This document shows, one piece after another, positions 9,790-21,929 of a DNA stretch of 64,000 nt. The notes under the pieces are model-generated. The model was not told where the DNA came from. It saw only the letters and a list, made by a program, of their open reading frames with translations, and did no database searches. How positions within the stretch are numbered: the first letter of the stretch is position 1; each line of letters starts with the position of its first letter. Location of the stretch: assembly GCA_002794735.1 (NCBI GenBank), contig NBAZ01000007.1:620001-684000 (forward strand). Reading direction: 5' to 3'. Source of the DNA: Pyrrhoderma lamaoense (lineage: Eukaryota > Basidiomycota > Agaricomycetes > Hymenochaetales > Hymenochaetaceae). Position numbers and translations under genes: made by a program.

Positions 9790-11207
9790 TCATAACTTAT
9801 GTTTGATCTCCTTTCGCGCAATCATCCCGAACCGTTTCTCGGGGATCCCACTTGCAAAGCGTTCAGCCTGGGCATAGCTCTCTCGCAAATTTGTCCCATC
9901 CTTCGAATTCTTTTCGTTTATACCATACTGAATGAGCTCCTTGATTTTTACCACTGCAGATGGATCAAGTCCTGCTAACTGATTCGAAATGTATTCACGA
10001 ACAGTTACATTGAATGCTTCTGTGCTCTGTTTTGGGAATATTTTGCTATAAGGGACGAGGAGAATTACTTTCGAAATCATACTTCTGAAAGGTACGTAAA
10101 ATAACAATGAATACGCACTTGACAAACCCACAAGCAAGCAGTTCATCAGCTTCCATCTTCTTACCGAAGATAAGTGCTTCATTTGCTTTACTAATCCCCA
10201 CTAAAGTATTTTTCATCAACATCAATTATTCAAAGATATAAGGCCAGCATAGCTTACTTCTATTCACAAAGCTCACGCTAGAGCCTGCCTCAGCGATGAT
10301 ACCTGAATTCAGCGAGTCATAAGTCCATATTCTTATACTTAAGTTGTAACTACTAGCGAAATCAGACGTACCAAGAAATGCGAATGGGACTGAAAGCCAT
10401 ACGCCCGGCATACAGTATATAAAGTCAAAATGTCCAAGAAAACCTTATTCATGAGCGAGTTAGTTATATAGGCTTTACATACATTGATAAGAGTTTGATG
10501 CTCAGGTACCAGACGCAATGCCTTAATGAAAGGTAACAAGTCAATATAATTGTTCGTTATAAGTGTTAAAAGATATTATACCCATGACAGGCCATTGAGA
10601 GCAGCAACTAGCAGTTTACTGTGTGAATATAACTGAGCAATAGTGAGACACGTACACAAAGTAAGGTCAGAATCATGTCTATCCGTAACACTGGCATGAC
10701 GCACTAGATATTGTTGGGAGGTAGGGAGAGGAAAAACTTACTGCTTTGCTGCATTCAGTATTACTGGGGGCAACTCGGTGCGTAAAGTGCTCCCTAACGG
10801 TCCTTACTGGAGCCTCCGAGGTTGACGGACGTCCAGTAACGTCAGTACCTCTATAGTCTCGTTGAGAAACAATGACATAGAATGATTTATATATGTAGAT
10901 ACGCACGCGCAAAACCATCTCCCTGTAGCTATTGAAAGAGAAGGAAGGCTATAATTTGCACCTTCAGCATATAAAGTTAGAATAAGCACCGTACCTTGAA
11001 CTATTGTTGCAACAACATCCTCCCGTTTATCAACCTGTCTCAGAGTTTCTGCAAGCATGGTATAATCTATGCACAGCAACGATCAGAAATAGTCATATAC
11101 ATAGAAAATTATTTCTGACCCTCAGCAGTAATAGCGTTCAATGTCCGAGGCCGATTCAATGTGATAGTAGCAATCCCTTCAGAGATGTCTAACAAAAGCG
11201 TACTCAT
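9790..11207 (-). CDS. ECI1: Peroxisomal enoyl-CoA isomerase/hydratase family protein
   Basis: About nine exons encode roughly 270 residues of the crotonase fold. It starts MSTLLLDISEGIATITLNRP, followed by TGRWFCAGTDVTG (first oxyanion-hole segment), LLVAALNGPVMG, GHFDFIYCMPGVWLSVPF, and IIAEAGSSVSFVNRMGISKA (second conserved block, with an acidic residue at the usual Glu position of delta3,delta2 isomerases). The C-terminus KHKL is a variant PTS1 peroxisomal signal. The expected role is to move double bonds during beta-oxidation of unsaturated fatty acids. One base is missing in the NGPVMG codons at 10590-10593; otherwise all exon phases fit. A hydratase rather than isomerase activity cannot be excluded. 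Confidence 0.85.
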
Positions 11208-11907
11208 AATTATCAATGGTGTAATTTCAAATCAATTTAGCGATTCGTAGTATACACAGCTGTGACGGGAAAGGGACAGAGTCAAGACAGTATTATATAG
11301 ATGGTATATGTAGAAAGGAAAGCCGGGAAAGGACCCTTGGACCAAGAATCAACTGTAGTGTTAGTTACTTAGTAAATTGCCCACACTTTTTTTAGTCACG
11401 GTCCCGGAGTTGATTAATGCCGAGTATACGATCACACACTCCACGTGCCCATGGCGGTACTTTAGATCTATTTACCTGCCTAAAACAGCTTCCAAAGGCG
11501 AAAACGAGATGTTAGCCAAATCGGAGGCGAACACACAGGAGAAGAGGTGAACTACATGCTGTATCCGGTGCATTACAAAAAAGATGGGTCAAGTACAGAA
11601 GTACAGAAGTATTGTTACAGCAGTTGAAATGGGGGGTAGAATTCTCGAATGAGTCACTTGGAAGCCGAAAAACAAAATTCCAAATGTAAATGTAGATGTA
11701 AATGATAGAACACATCGAAGCGCATACAGGCAGCGTACAATTGCAGCACGCCACATGATTACATATACACACTGCACAGGATCATCCCTTTAGATCCAAA
11801 TTTCCCTTCAAAACCCCCCTTAAAAACTTGGGAAATCCGAAGAACACTGATCACAACCCTTTGTTATCTCCACGCTTCAATTGTCTTACGAGTTGCAACT
11901 GAAAGGA
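11208..11907. promoter_or_regulatory. Intergenic promoter region of the enoyl-CoA isomerase gene
   Basis: This is 700 bp upstream of the isomerase gene and downstream of the SmgGDS-like gene. Short open frames at 11512-11777 on the minus strand overlap one another in different frames and look like chance. No fatty-acid response element can be named with confidence. Confidence 0.35.
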
Positions 11908-14481
11908 CTAAATTTTCGGTTTGTGGTGTTTCAAGCTCAGAACGCGTCGAAGACCGAACCAATTCAACTTCACGTTCTCGACCACCCCTTCTTTTTTCAA
12001 CGATTCCCTTCCAATCTCTGCGAGTAGTGAACATACATTAGCCCTGAGCTCAGCGGGGAACTTCTTTTCGGTATTTTTCAATATCGTGACGAGCATGTCT
12101 AAAGCTGTTGCCGGAGCAGCAATCGGAGTAGAAGCATTATCAGAACCAGGTAAAGAATCGATATTGATGCTATTCTGTCGCGAAGACGGACTGATTTCCC
12201 TGGGCAACTCGGATACCACTGCATCAAGCACATGGATAGCTAAATACTCCTCCATAAGCAGTAGCAATTTTGTATTAACAGATTCGTGACGTACCTCCAT
12301 TGGCCTGAACCGAAATTAGACATAAGGCCACAACTGCTTCATTCAACAATGTTGGATATTTCTTACTACGCCCAAGTAATTGTGCCAGAGCGTTTGCAGT
12401 CTCCAAGTTAGTGAGCGACTGGATAGCTGCTTGCCTCCGTGGATCCTGTAAGTTCCCGGTGCTTGAGCACAGAGACTTAACCGCGTTAACCAAGACGCGG
12501 GCGCCTTCGCTCTTGACTGATATTGAGTCAGAACGCATAGATAAAGCCAAAATCTGGCTTATACACGATGAAGACCTATCCCCTTCATCTGCAGCGAGAA
12601 TACATGTGATTGAATTCTCAACTAAGTTCAAAATTAGCGAGTTATCATAGTACAGATAGATATACGGGGAAGAGACTTACTATTGTTTGTACATAGATGT
12701 TTGGCTAGATTTATGGCAGACATTTGAACGATCTCCGCTATATCCGCCTTTTCTCTAAAGACTTCACTAGTTCGGAGTTTTTCCAGCACATTTGCTCGAC
12801 CGAGGACTGGCCGATTTGATGGGGTTTGTGCAATATGCTTCAATAAACCAATAACACCGTGCTTGACCTTTATATCAGTTTCAGGGGTAAGATGCTTAAC
12901 CAGAAGCGGAACAGCGGAGGTAGGTGGATTGACAAAAGCAACAGAATGACTTTCTATAAAAGGTGTAAATGATAAAAGACACTGAAGAAATGACTTTCTT
13001 ACCGCGCCGAACGAGATTGCCAAGACTGAGAGTTGAACAGATTACAAGATCATCACGAACGTCTGTAGAAGTGCTTGCGTCCTGTAGCCATTTGAGCATA
13101 CGTGCAACGAACCCACCCTGAGGATTCGCCAAGTCCCAAAGTACTGTGAGATTTGCCTCTTCTCCAGAAAGCTCTACAACGGCTTTGATAACGGCAGTCT
13201 TACACAGGTCAACTGCTCTTTTCCAACGAGCCACTTCTTCAGAACCTAGTCCAGAGTTTTCCCATCCTGGTACATAATCACCAAATTCTATGAAATCAAG
13301 CATAACTCGCAGACAGGCAGGCTCTTCGTTATCCACCATTCCTCGAGCAAGTGCAATGCGCACATCTACTATATCCATTGTAACTGTCTCAATGAGCTCA
13401 CAAACCTCTTCCAGAACTTCTACATCCGTGGCAAATAGAGAATTGCGTACTTCAATATCAGAATAAAGCGAGTTTGAACAATTTCGTGTGGGATTGATGA
13501 AGGCCCTCAGTGGAATGACAAGTGAAGGAAGGGCATCAGCGTTGAATAAAACTTGCTGCATCTCTAGTATATGTGATATATTAACCCGGCGAGCCTCCTG
13601 ACATTGGCATTATACGTACGATTATCTTTGAGCCCGGAGATAGCTCTCCAGCACCAATCTGCAATTCCCTTTCTCGTAAGCCAGTTCTCGGCGTCTAATG
13701 GCGCGGAATCCGTTTCGAGTGCTGAAAGCCACGATCCAGGGGGGTAAATCGCAATTGAAAGACGCAAAAGGGTCAATGGGATTTCTAGAGATATCAATCG
13801 ATTCTGTATTGGTTCTGGCCGTGGTCACATGTTAGACATTGATGGGCTCAGGCTTTATCGGAGACTTGCCATATCCAAGACTTAAGTTGAGTAAGGCCCC
13901 AACTGCCGTTTTGACAATTTTGAGATGTGGGTCCGACAATAAGAAGGGGACATGAGATGGAATAACAGGAAGCGTCTCAGCATAACCCTCCAATAGAGAT
14001 ACAACGATCTGAGGAAAGCCAGCGTCTAATAGATAACCTCTATTATCATCTATATTGAAAGGGGATCAGCAACGAGAAGGATTGTAGTTGATCGTACGAC
14101 TTTATACTTACCGTGATCCATACAAAGATTAGCGCCGACTCGTAAAACCTGGAAGACGGCTGAAGCACAGGCACCATCTGGGACGCGAGAGTCAACGAGC
14201 GCTACTTTGAGAAGGGTGGTCAACGTTTGCGGAAGAAGAGTCTTTCCAAGAACGGTATGTTCGTCAACTAATAATAGCGCATACATTCAGCTTTCTGATA
14301 CTAATTATCACGAGTTTATGTACTCACTGGGACCATTGCGGATTCGAAGGCCATTCGCAAGTGATTGGGCAGTACGTTCTACAGCGCTCCAGTCGGCGTT
14401 TACTTCGATACTTGCTTGTAAATCAGCCAGTTCTCGCGCTGCGCGTGCGCAAGAGCTGGCTGCTGATTCAGGAGCATCCAT
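11908..14481 (-). CDS. Armadillo-repeat protein resembling SmgGDS (RAP1GDS1)
   Basis: Eight exons encode about 720 residues built from helical ARM repeats throughout, for example LLPQTLTTLLKVALVD, DAGFPQIVVSLLEGY, KTAVGALLNLSLGY, VLWDLANPQGGFVARMLKWL and KHGVIGLLKHIAQTPSNRP. The pattern of repeats and a GANLCMDHDDNRGYLLDAG segment fit the SmgGDS family, which chaperones and exchanges nucleotide on prenylatable small GTPases. Human SmgGDS is shorter (558 or 607 residues). The assignment comes from remembered similarity and repeat architecture, not a catalytic motif. Phase-1 introns recur, and one (13815-13869) is GC-AG. The start at 14481 (MDAPESAASS) is the first in-frame Met; an upstream exon is possible. 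Confidence 0.6.
13815..13869 (-). other. GC-AG intron in the SmgGDS-like gene
   Basis: The exon ends ...LSLGY with TATG|GCAAGT and resumes at CCAG|AACCAATACAG. Splicing this 55-nt segment restores phase 1 and joins LSLGY to EPIQNRLISLEIP. Without it the frame meets a stop. GCAAGT is the standard strong form of the rare GC donor, and a GTCTAAC branch-like motif lies inside. Confidence 0.75.
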
Positions 14482-16266
14482 GAAGTTGAATGCCTAAGGA
14501 AGCAAACAACAATGGATCTCAATTTTTGTGACGCGTCTCAGCGTTGATTTTCTGAGCAATTCGAGGTAACAAAGTAGGAATCGATGGAGATGGAAGAGGT
14601 GCAAGCGTCAGCTTTGGATTCCTGCCGTCACTTGCCGAAGGTGTTGGTCTCTCGTGATCGTTACAACTTTAACTCTAATTTTACGGCCACAGACAAGGTG
14701 TTACAATGTTATAGCCTGTCACGAAGGGCTACATGTACTTTATTGTTACTTCTCTTTCGACAATGTAACGCGTAGATTGTGTGACTTTGTCACGAGAAGA
14801 CTACACTTGCAATTGAATTACATAGGATGATTGATGATAATGAGCTTTACTTCAATGCCCGCAGTCAATATAATTGGTCTCGTGTGGTCGCTCCCAACAC
14901 AGCATATAATAATATACCATTTATTTTGTTCTTTCCTCTCTATTGCTAGATAAAATTAATAGAGACAATAGTTCGTTGGAGCACCGCACCGGATCATGAT
15001 ACGTTTTCAGCGCCGCAACAAGTAATTCATGGAGGACGGCTACTGTGAAATATCTCATTGTGAGCATTGTATGTCATTGGTTGAATGGGAGAATGGGAAA
15101 TTCATATAAGTTAAAGATTTATCGTGTATCAAATTGCGAATATCTCTAGACTTGCAGTGACCGTTCAAAGCGATCACTGGCAAGACGGTAAGCGTCCAAC
15201 TCTTTACATATGAGACAATAAGAGATCTCGCTTATGCAGCCGCAGCCAACCTGAGAGAGCGATATTCGTATAGTAAAGCAACTTCGCTATTGTTCTAATC
15301 TAAGAGTGCTCGATCTATACTTTGCAATACATAAAAAGGGCTCCTTGACTTCTCCAAAGTTTCACCTATACGACACTACGAGTGCACCCTCCTTTTTTCG
15401 CACTTTGTGCATCTATACCCTCATACTGTGATTTATCCGGCCTAGTTGCTGTTTGATTCATGGACGTCTTTACATCTATCGTTTCTCTTTTGGTACGGCC
15501 CACTGCCACGTTGCATGAATCCAATGAAGAGGGGTCAATTTCTATCCCTCGGGATTCGGAAAGAAATGTTTGTAAAGGATTTTGTACGATCTCTTAGTTA
15601 GGGGGCTCATTGGATGTAAGCAGGCTCTACCCAAACATTCCTATACTAAAAATCAAACTCTTATCACAGTCTTAAATTTTGCTTTGTGTTTACACAGTCA
15701 CTCGGCTGGTATACGAGTGCAAATATGTAGTTTAGACTGCATCGTCCATAAACCATCCTTTTATTTCTTGTGTTTTTAAGCGTTCTCTTCTCTTTATTCA
15801 TATGTACATGTACACCACGGACAAACATGTAACAAGCATGAGTAATAACAAACTAACACTAGTGCTGTCCTGACTAATGTCTAATGCCCACTTTCTTTTT
15901 TCAACTAGCGACTACTTGTCCTATAGACTCTCGTATCTGACTTAATGAAATGAGATTTTATTGTACTTTTAGGCATGATATAGAACTTTATCCAATATTG
16001 AGATTATTTTATGTATATGTGTGTATGTCCGTCCGAAAAGTAAGATAAATGTATGTGCGCGAACGGGAAGTACGGAAGGCTGTTTCAGAAAGGAAAGTTG
16101 TGCCGCGCTTTCGGCTCAACTGGTGACCATAGTGGCCCTGTACCCATCGACAGTCATCGTCAACCACAGTTGCTTCCTTCACGACATCGACGACAGTCGA
16201 GCTCGCTCTTGATCATATCATTTCTGGTACCATCGTATTGGACGCGTTATTAGCGCGTAGTCAGAC
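14482..16266. promoter_or_regulatory. Long divergent intergenic region between the SmgGDS-like gene and CRM1
   Basis: This is 1785 bp between two divergent starts, far longer than most spacers here. The short open frames (14584-14775, 15582-15779, 16021-16253) show no recognisable protein. An imperfect 25-bp inverted repeat lies at 15155-15179 (CAGTGA ... TCACTG). The segment probably carries the promoters of both genes and long 5' UTRs. No RNA gene is recognised. Confidence 0.35.
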
Positions 16267-19200
16267 ATGGAGGTATGTGGTTATCACGCCTTAGACGCGA
16301 TATGCCCACTAAATGCTTCATACCCCACTACTCGTTTTTTTTGACGCGCAATCGTACCGTATTCATGAATGCTTTCAGGCCATTTTAGACTTCTCGCGAG
16401 AACCGTTCGATGTCGAGCTTCTCGACCGTGTAGTTATGGCGTTTTACTCCGGGGTGGGTGCGGAGGTACGTCTTTTCGTGAACTACTTACCACATGGAAA
16501 TGGAACAGGTTCATTCACCATCCTTTGATTTTTCTTTCCAGCAACAACAAGCTCAACGTGTCTTAACCCAATTTGAGGAACATGCTGAATCCTGGTCTCG
16601 GGTTCCTGATATTCTAGAGCGTTCTTCATTTCAGCAATCAAAGGTTGGTCCATCTAACATTCCTGAAGACCCCAGTTATGCTCACAATTCGATGATAATT
16701 CCAGTATATTGGGTTACAGATCTTGGAAAAACTAATCACAACACGGTGGAAGATGCTTCCAGAAGGCCAAAGACAAGGTGAACCTATCTATTGAAGTTCA
16801 ATCAAACATGTTTTAATGTGTAATATAGGCATTCGAAACTTTATTGTTGGTATTGTTGTAAAAATATCCTCGGATGAGCAAGCAATGAGGAGAGAAAAGT
16901 CATACATGAATAAACTCAACCTTGCCTTAGTACAGGTATGACTATTTTCAAGGAAAGAAGTGCAAAAATCACTCACTAAAGCTTTCCTATAGATCCTCAA
17001 ACAGGAGTGGCCTCACAACTGGCCAACGTTTATCCCAGAGCTTGTAGAATCTTCGAAGTCTAACTTATCTCTGTGCGAAAACAATATGGTCATTCTTAAG
17101 CTCCTCTCAGAAGAAATTTTCGATTTCTCTGCTGAACAGATGACTCAAGCCAAGACCAAGAACCTGAAAAACCAAATGTGTGGGGAGTTCTCTGAGATTT
17201 TCAAATTATGCTCAGAGATCTTGGAGGAAGCACAAAAGACTTCCCTAATCAAAGCAACTCTTGAGACATTACTCAGATTTCTGAACTGGATCCCACTCGG
17301 TTACATCTTTGAGACAACAATCATTGATCTGTTAATGACCAGAGTAAGTTATCAAAGAAAATCAGTTCAACCCTGTTCTAACGATGGATACTTAGTTCCT
17401 TGAGGTCGCTGAATTCCGGAACGTTACCCTTAAGTGTTTGGCTGAGATAGCATCCCTGAATGTTGGTCCGGAATATGACCCGAAATTCGTTATCCTTTTT
17501 GCTATGGTTATGACATCCGTGAATCGCATGATCCCACCAAATACAAACATTGCCGAGGCGTACATTAATGCCAATGACGCCGGCCAGGAGCTTGTCTTGA
17601 ACCTTGCATTGTTTCTCACGAACTTTTTATCCAACCATCTACGAGCGGTTGAAACAGAGTCTAATCGCGATGTCCTCCTAAACGCCCACCTATATATGGT
17701 AAAGATCTCACAGGTTGACGAACGCGAGATTTTCAAGATTTGTTTGGAATATTGGTTAAAACTCGTTGCCGAATTATATGAGGAGATTCAGAGTCTGCCG
17801 ATAGGCGACTCAGGTCTATTAATGGGCCTTAATCTTGGCGGACCTTCTATGTTAAGCGGAGTTTCGTTGAGAAAGAATATTTACAGCGATGTCCTGTCAA
17901 ATTTACGATTGGTTGTCATTGAGAAGATGGTAAAACCTGAAGAAGTAAGTTCAGGGTAAATGCTTTTGAAGTCCGGCCTAACAAATAATTTGTCTTCATA
18001 AGGTGTTAATCGTAGAGAATGACGAAGGTGAAGTCGTACGTGAATTTTTGAAGGAGAGCGATACTATCGTTCTCTACAAATCAATGCGAGAATTATTGGT
18101 ATATTTGACGCATTTGGATGTTCTTGATACGGAAAACATCCTGACCGAAAAGTTAGCTAAGCAAGTTGACGGGTCGGAATGGTCATGGAATAACCTCAAC
18201 ACATTGTGTTGGGCAATTGGTTCCATTTCTGGCGCTATGAGTAAGTAACCATTCAGTCTTTTCGTTAATTCATCTGTCTGACAGTGTGCAGATGAGGAAA
18301 CTGAGAAGCGGTTCCTGGTTACTGTAATCAAGGAACTTCTCGGTCTCGTTGAGATGAAACGAGGGAAAGACAACAAGGCGATTGTTGCGTCCAATATCAT
18401 GTACATTGTGGGACAGTATCCCCGATTCTTAAAAGCGCATTGGAAATTCCTGAAAACGGTTGTCAATAAGTTATTCGAATTTATGCACGAAACACATGAA
18501 GGTGTTCAGGATATGGCCTGTGATACGTTTATCAAAATCGCCCAAAAGTGCCGGCGGCACTTTGTTATGCAACAGTCGGGGGAAGCTGAACCGTTTGTCG
18601 ATGAAATACTACGATTGCTACATCGTATTACCGTCGATTTGTCCCCCCAGCAAGTCCACACTTTCTACGAAGCTGTTGGCTATATGATCTCCGCACAGCC
18701 CAACAAACCTCAACAAGAAAAATTAATCGCAAAACTCATGGAATTACCAAACAATGCTGTAAGTATGATTCGACTACTTTGTTGCTAAGAATCTCACTGG
18801 TTCTTTTGTAGTGGGACTCACTCATGGCACAAGCGTCTCAAAGCATGGATGTACTAAGTAGCATGGATAACATTAAAATCCTTGGAAATGTGTTAAAAAC
18901 AAATGTCGCTGCATGTACTTCTATCGGTAGTTTCTTTTTACCTCAACTAGCCCGGATATTCATGGATATGCTGGGCCTATACAAGGCTGTCAGTGGGATT
19001 ATCAGTGAATCTGTCGCGCAAGAAGGTACGATTGTATACGGGTCTTTTTGAAACTGACCTAATTTGTTTCTTTCAAATATAGGCCTAATTGCAACGAAAA
19101 CACCGAAAGTTCGCCAGTTACGGACGGTCAAAAAGGAGATCCTTAAACTAATGGAAACTTACATCAAAAAGGCTGAAGACCTTGAAGCCGTCAACAATAA

Positions 19201-20343
19201 CTTCATCCCCCCTCTCCTTGATGCCATTCTTGGCGACTACAATTCTAATGTTCCAGCTGCACGCGATGCTGAAGTATTGAATGTTATGGCTACGATTACT
19301 ACACGCTTAGGGGTAGGTCTCTAATTTTCCTTTCAAGAATCACATCTATTGACTCTCCATCTCTTTTCTTTCTGTAGCCTCTACTAACACCACAAGTTCA
19401 ACCTGTATTAGACGCAGTGTTTGAGCCTACCTTAAGCATGATTAATCAAGACTTCTCAGAGTTCCCAGAACATCGGGTAGGACTCTTCAAGCTTCTGCGT
19501 GCTATAAATTTAAATTGCTTTCCTGGTGAGTCTATTTGTGAAACTGGGCTTACTTCCATTACACTGACCTGACATTTAATCTCTAGCATTATTGGGTCTG
19601 GGTCCTTCTCAATTTAAAATGTTCATGGACAGTATAAACTGGGCAATTAAGCACACGATGAGAGATATCGCTGACATGGGTCTTAATAGTAAGTCTGAGT
19701 ATCTGAAATGAAAGTTGTAGTATCTAAAATACGACCCTATAGTTTGCCTTGAGGTCGTGAATAATTTTGCAGCGGCTGAGCCACAAGTTGCAAATGCATT
19801 CTTCCAACAGTTCTTTATAAGCATCACTCAGGATATATTTTTCGTACTCACCGATGCTGATCATAAGAGCGGTTTCAAACTTCAAAGCCTTCTACTTGCC
19901 CGATTGTTCCAACTGGTCGAAACAAATCAAGTACAGGCCCCATTGTTCGACCCTGCTGCTGAACCTGGAATGACAAACGCCCTCTATGTACGCAACTACT
20001 GCGTTAACTTACTCAAAGCAGCTTTCCCTCATATGCAAGCGTGAGTGTCAAGCATTGTATAAAACTTTCTAGTGACTTTACTAATCTGCTCGTTTTTAGC
20101 GCTCAAGTTCAATCATTCGTTGTCAGTCTTGGAGAGAACCACGCAGATATCAACAGATTCAAACTTTCGTTACGTGACTTCTTGATTCAGCTCAAGGAGT
20201 TCTCTGGAGATAACACAGAACTGTATCTTGACGAAAAGGAGTCCGAGGCTCAACGGAAAGCGGAAGAGGAGCGCTCGGTAGCAATGCGCATCCCTGGAAT
20301 GCTGAAACCGTCCCAGATTGATGACAAGGATGAGGATATCTAG
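16267..20343 (+). CDS. CRM1: Exportin-1 (Crm1), nuclear export receptor
   Basis: About 16 exons encode roughly 1,075 residues that follow Crm1 closely along the whole length. They include the N-terminal Ran-binding CRIME region ([39 protein letters not shown]), the HEAT repeats of the cargo groove ([39 protein letters not shown]) and the C-terminal DKDEDI tail. Crm1 binds leucine-rich export signals together with Ran-GTP and carries proteins and ribosomal subunits out of the nucleus. The groove Cys (codon 18519-18521 in DMACDTF) is the residue attacked by leptomycin B in other species, so sensitivity is predicted. The first exon is only ATG GAG before a GTATGT donor. All splice phases I checked agree and no frame break was found. 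Confidence 0.97.
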
Positions 20344-20753
20344 ACTAATGTATACCTTTTATCAGGAAACTGATCTACCCTTCACAACTATGTTAAGGAA
20401 CATACTTCCTACTTCCTCTCTCCCGCGTCTAAAGATTACCCCTCTCTTTTTCTTACTCCTCCCCTGACGGTTCATGGCTCTATACACATATGGTTTAGGG
20501 GCCCCGTCATGTTTAATTATCTTTGAATTTCCGTATAAAGGCTTTCGAGTTTTTAGCATAACAAAATGTAAATTAGAACGCATTAGCTGTAGTTTTTACT
20601 TCCAATGAAATACTTGTCATGCTAAGGCATCAAAGGTCGTAGTTTGTGGTAATGACAAGTCACATGCGCATAGATTCTACTGTCAGCAATATGTATTTCT
20701 ATATTGTTCCGCTCAGCTCACTCTAGCTAGACTCATAGTAATTATCATTAAGG
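20344..20753. promoter_or_regulatory. Intergenic region, CRM1 3' end and TMA20 promoter
   Basis: This is 410 bp between two plus-strand genes. A pyrimidine-rich stretch at about 20394-20465 may mark the end of CRM1 or the start region of TMA20. No specific motif is supported. Confidence 0.35.
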
Positions 20754-21554
20754 ATGTTCAAAAAGTACGTCCTGAAGGGAAAAGTGACACTATGTAACTC
20801 GTGCCTCAAACTGAATATCAAATAATCACTCTAAATAGGTTTACGCAGTCTGACATCTCAACGACTACGAAACTGAAGTCATCCGTACAACGCTCAATCC
20901 GAGCATCATTACACGAATATATCAAACCTGAAATCGTAGAGCAAATATGGCCGAAGAAAGAAGATCTTGTACTGGTAAAATGGTCATTATCATTTCCATC
21001 TTTTCCCCCTTACTTCTTTAACTAGCTGAGCTGACTCGTCGATAAATGATAGTAGAGACCGGATATCGATCTATGTCATCCATAATACCAACGAACCACT
21101 TTTCTTTCAACATATGGATGGTCCACTATACCCTTCTCTTCGTATCGTGCACAAGTGTAAGTCTATCCTTTCATTAACAACCGTACGAGAAATCTCAAAA
21201 AATTCTCACTTCCCGCTCGCTTCATATGCATTCTTGTTCTTATGCGCATATATAGACCCAGAAATCTTACCGCAGGTAAAAGTCGACAGAGGTGCGATCC
21301 GCTACTTACTCGCAGGTGCACACATGATGTGTCCCGGTTTCACGTCCAAAGGTGGTTACCTACCCCCTCCCGAAGAAGCTTTAGAGGCAAACACGCTCGT
21401 CTCGATTTTTGCAGAGGGTAAAGAACACGCGGCTGCTGTTGGATCTATGAAACTCAGCTCAGAAGAGATCAAATCTGTTAACAAGGGTGTAGGTGTCGAA
21501 GTTGCAACTTATTTAGGAGATGATTTATGGAAGATGAAGACTATTGGCAAATAA
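20754..21554 (+). CDS. TMA20: Translation machinery-associated protein Tma20 (MCT-1), PUA domain
   Basis: Four exons encode about 179 residues, the usual MCT-1 size. The first exon is 11 nt (MFKK split). An N-terminal pre-PUA domain (TTTKLKSSVQRSIRASL, IVEQIWPKKEDLVLVKC) is followed by GPLYPSLRIVHKYPEILPQV and the PUA domain VDRGAIRYLLAGAHMMCPG, AAVGSMKLSSEEIKSVNKG, ending LWKMKTIGK. With Tma22 (DENR) this protein removes deacylated tRNA from 40S subunits and promotes recycling and reinitiation. The second intron needs the weak donor TG|GTCATT and the acceptor GATAG|T to give the conserved KCRDRISIYV. The phases are then consistent. Confidence 0.93.
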
Positions 21555-21929
21555 AAAAGGGGATGAGTTCAATATGACTTTATGTTGTCTCGGAATTTCG
21601 GAGGATAAAAAAGGATGAGGATGTTATATTCTGAAAGTAGTTTTAACGAGAAGTCTGTAGTGATTTGTCTTTTTTATGATACTTGATCATAGGTTTTATT
21701 GCAACAAATGCTTCTGAACGTCTGATATCTGACTCCTTATCTCCCAGATTAGATTCCTTAAGTTTAGAGTCTATTCCCCACATAGAAAAGCATTTAAGGC
21801 CTAAACATAATTTGCTATTTCCGTCACGCTTCTCACATAATTCATACAAATTTATCACGATTCCATTTGACTACAAAACCAGGAAAAGATAAATTTTCGT
21901 TTCTCAAAATTCGATTCACCATATCAGTT
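21555..21929. other. Convergent intergenic region between TMA20 and EGT1
   Basis: This is 375 bp of AT-rich DNA between two stop codons, expected to contain both 3' UTRs and polyadenylation signals. Short overlapping open frames on both strands look like chance. Confidence 0.4.

Noticed and set aside
15155..15179. Imperfect 25-bp inverted repeat (CAGTGA ... TCACTG)
   Set aside because: Isolated, with mismatches in the inner part and no linked feature; such repeats are expected by chance in 64 kb.
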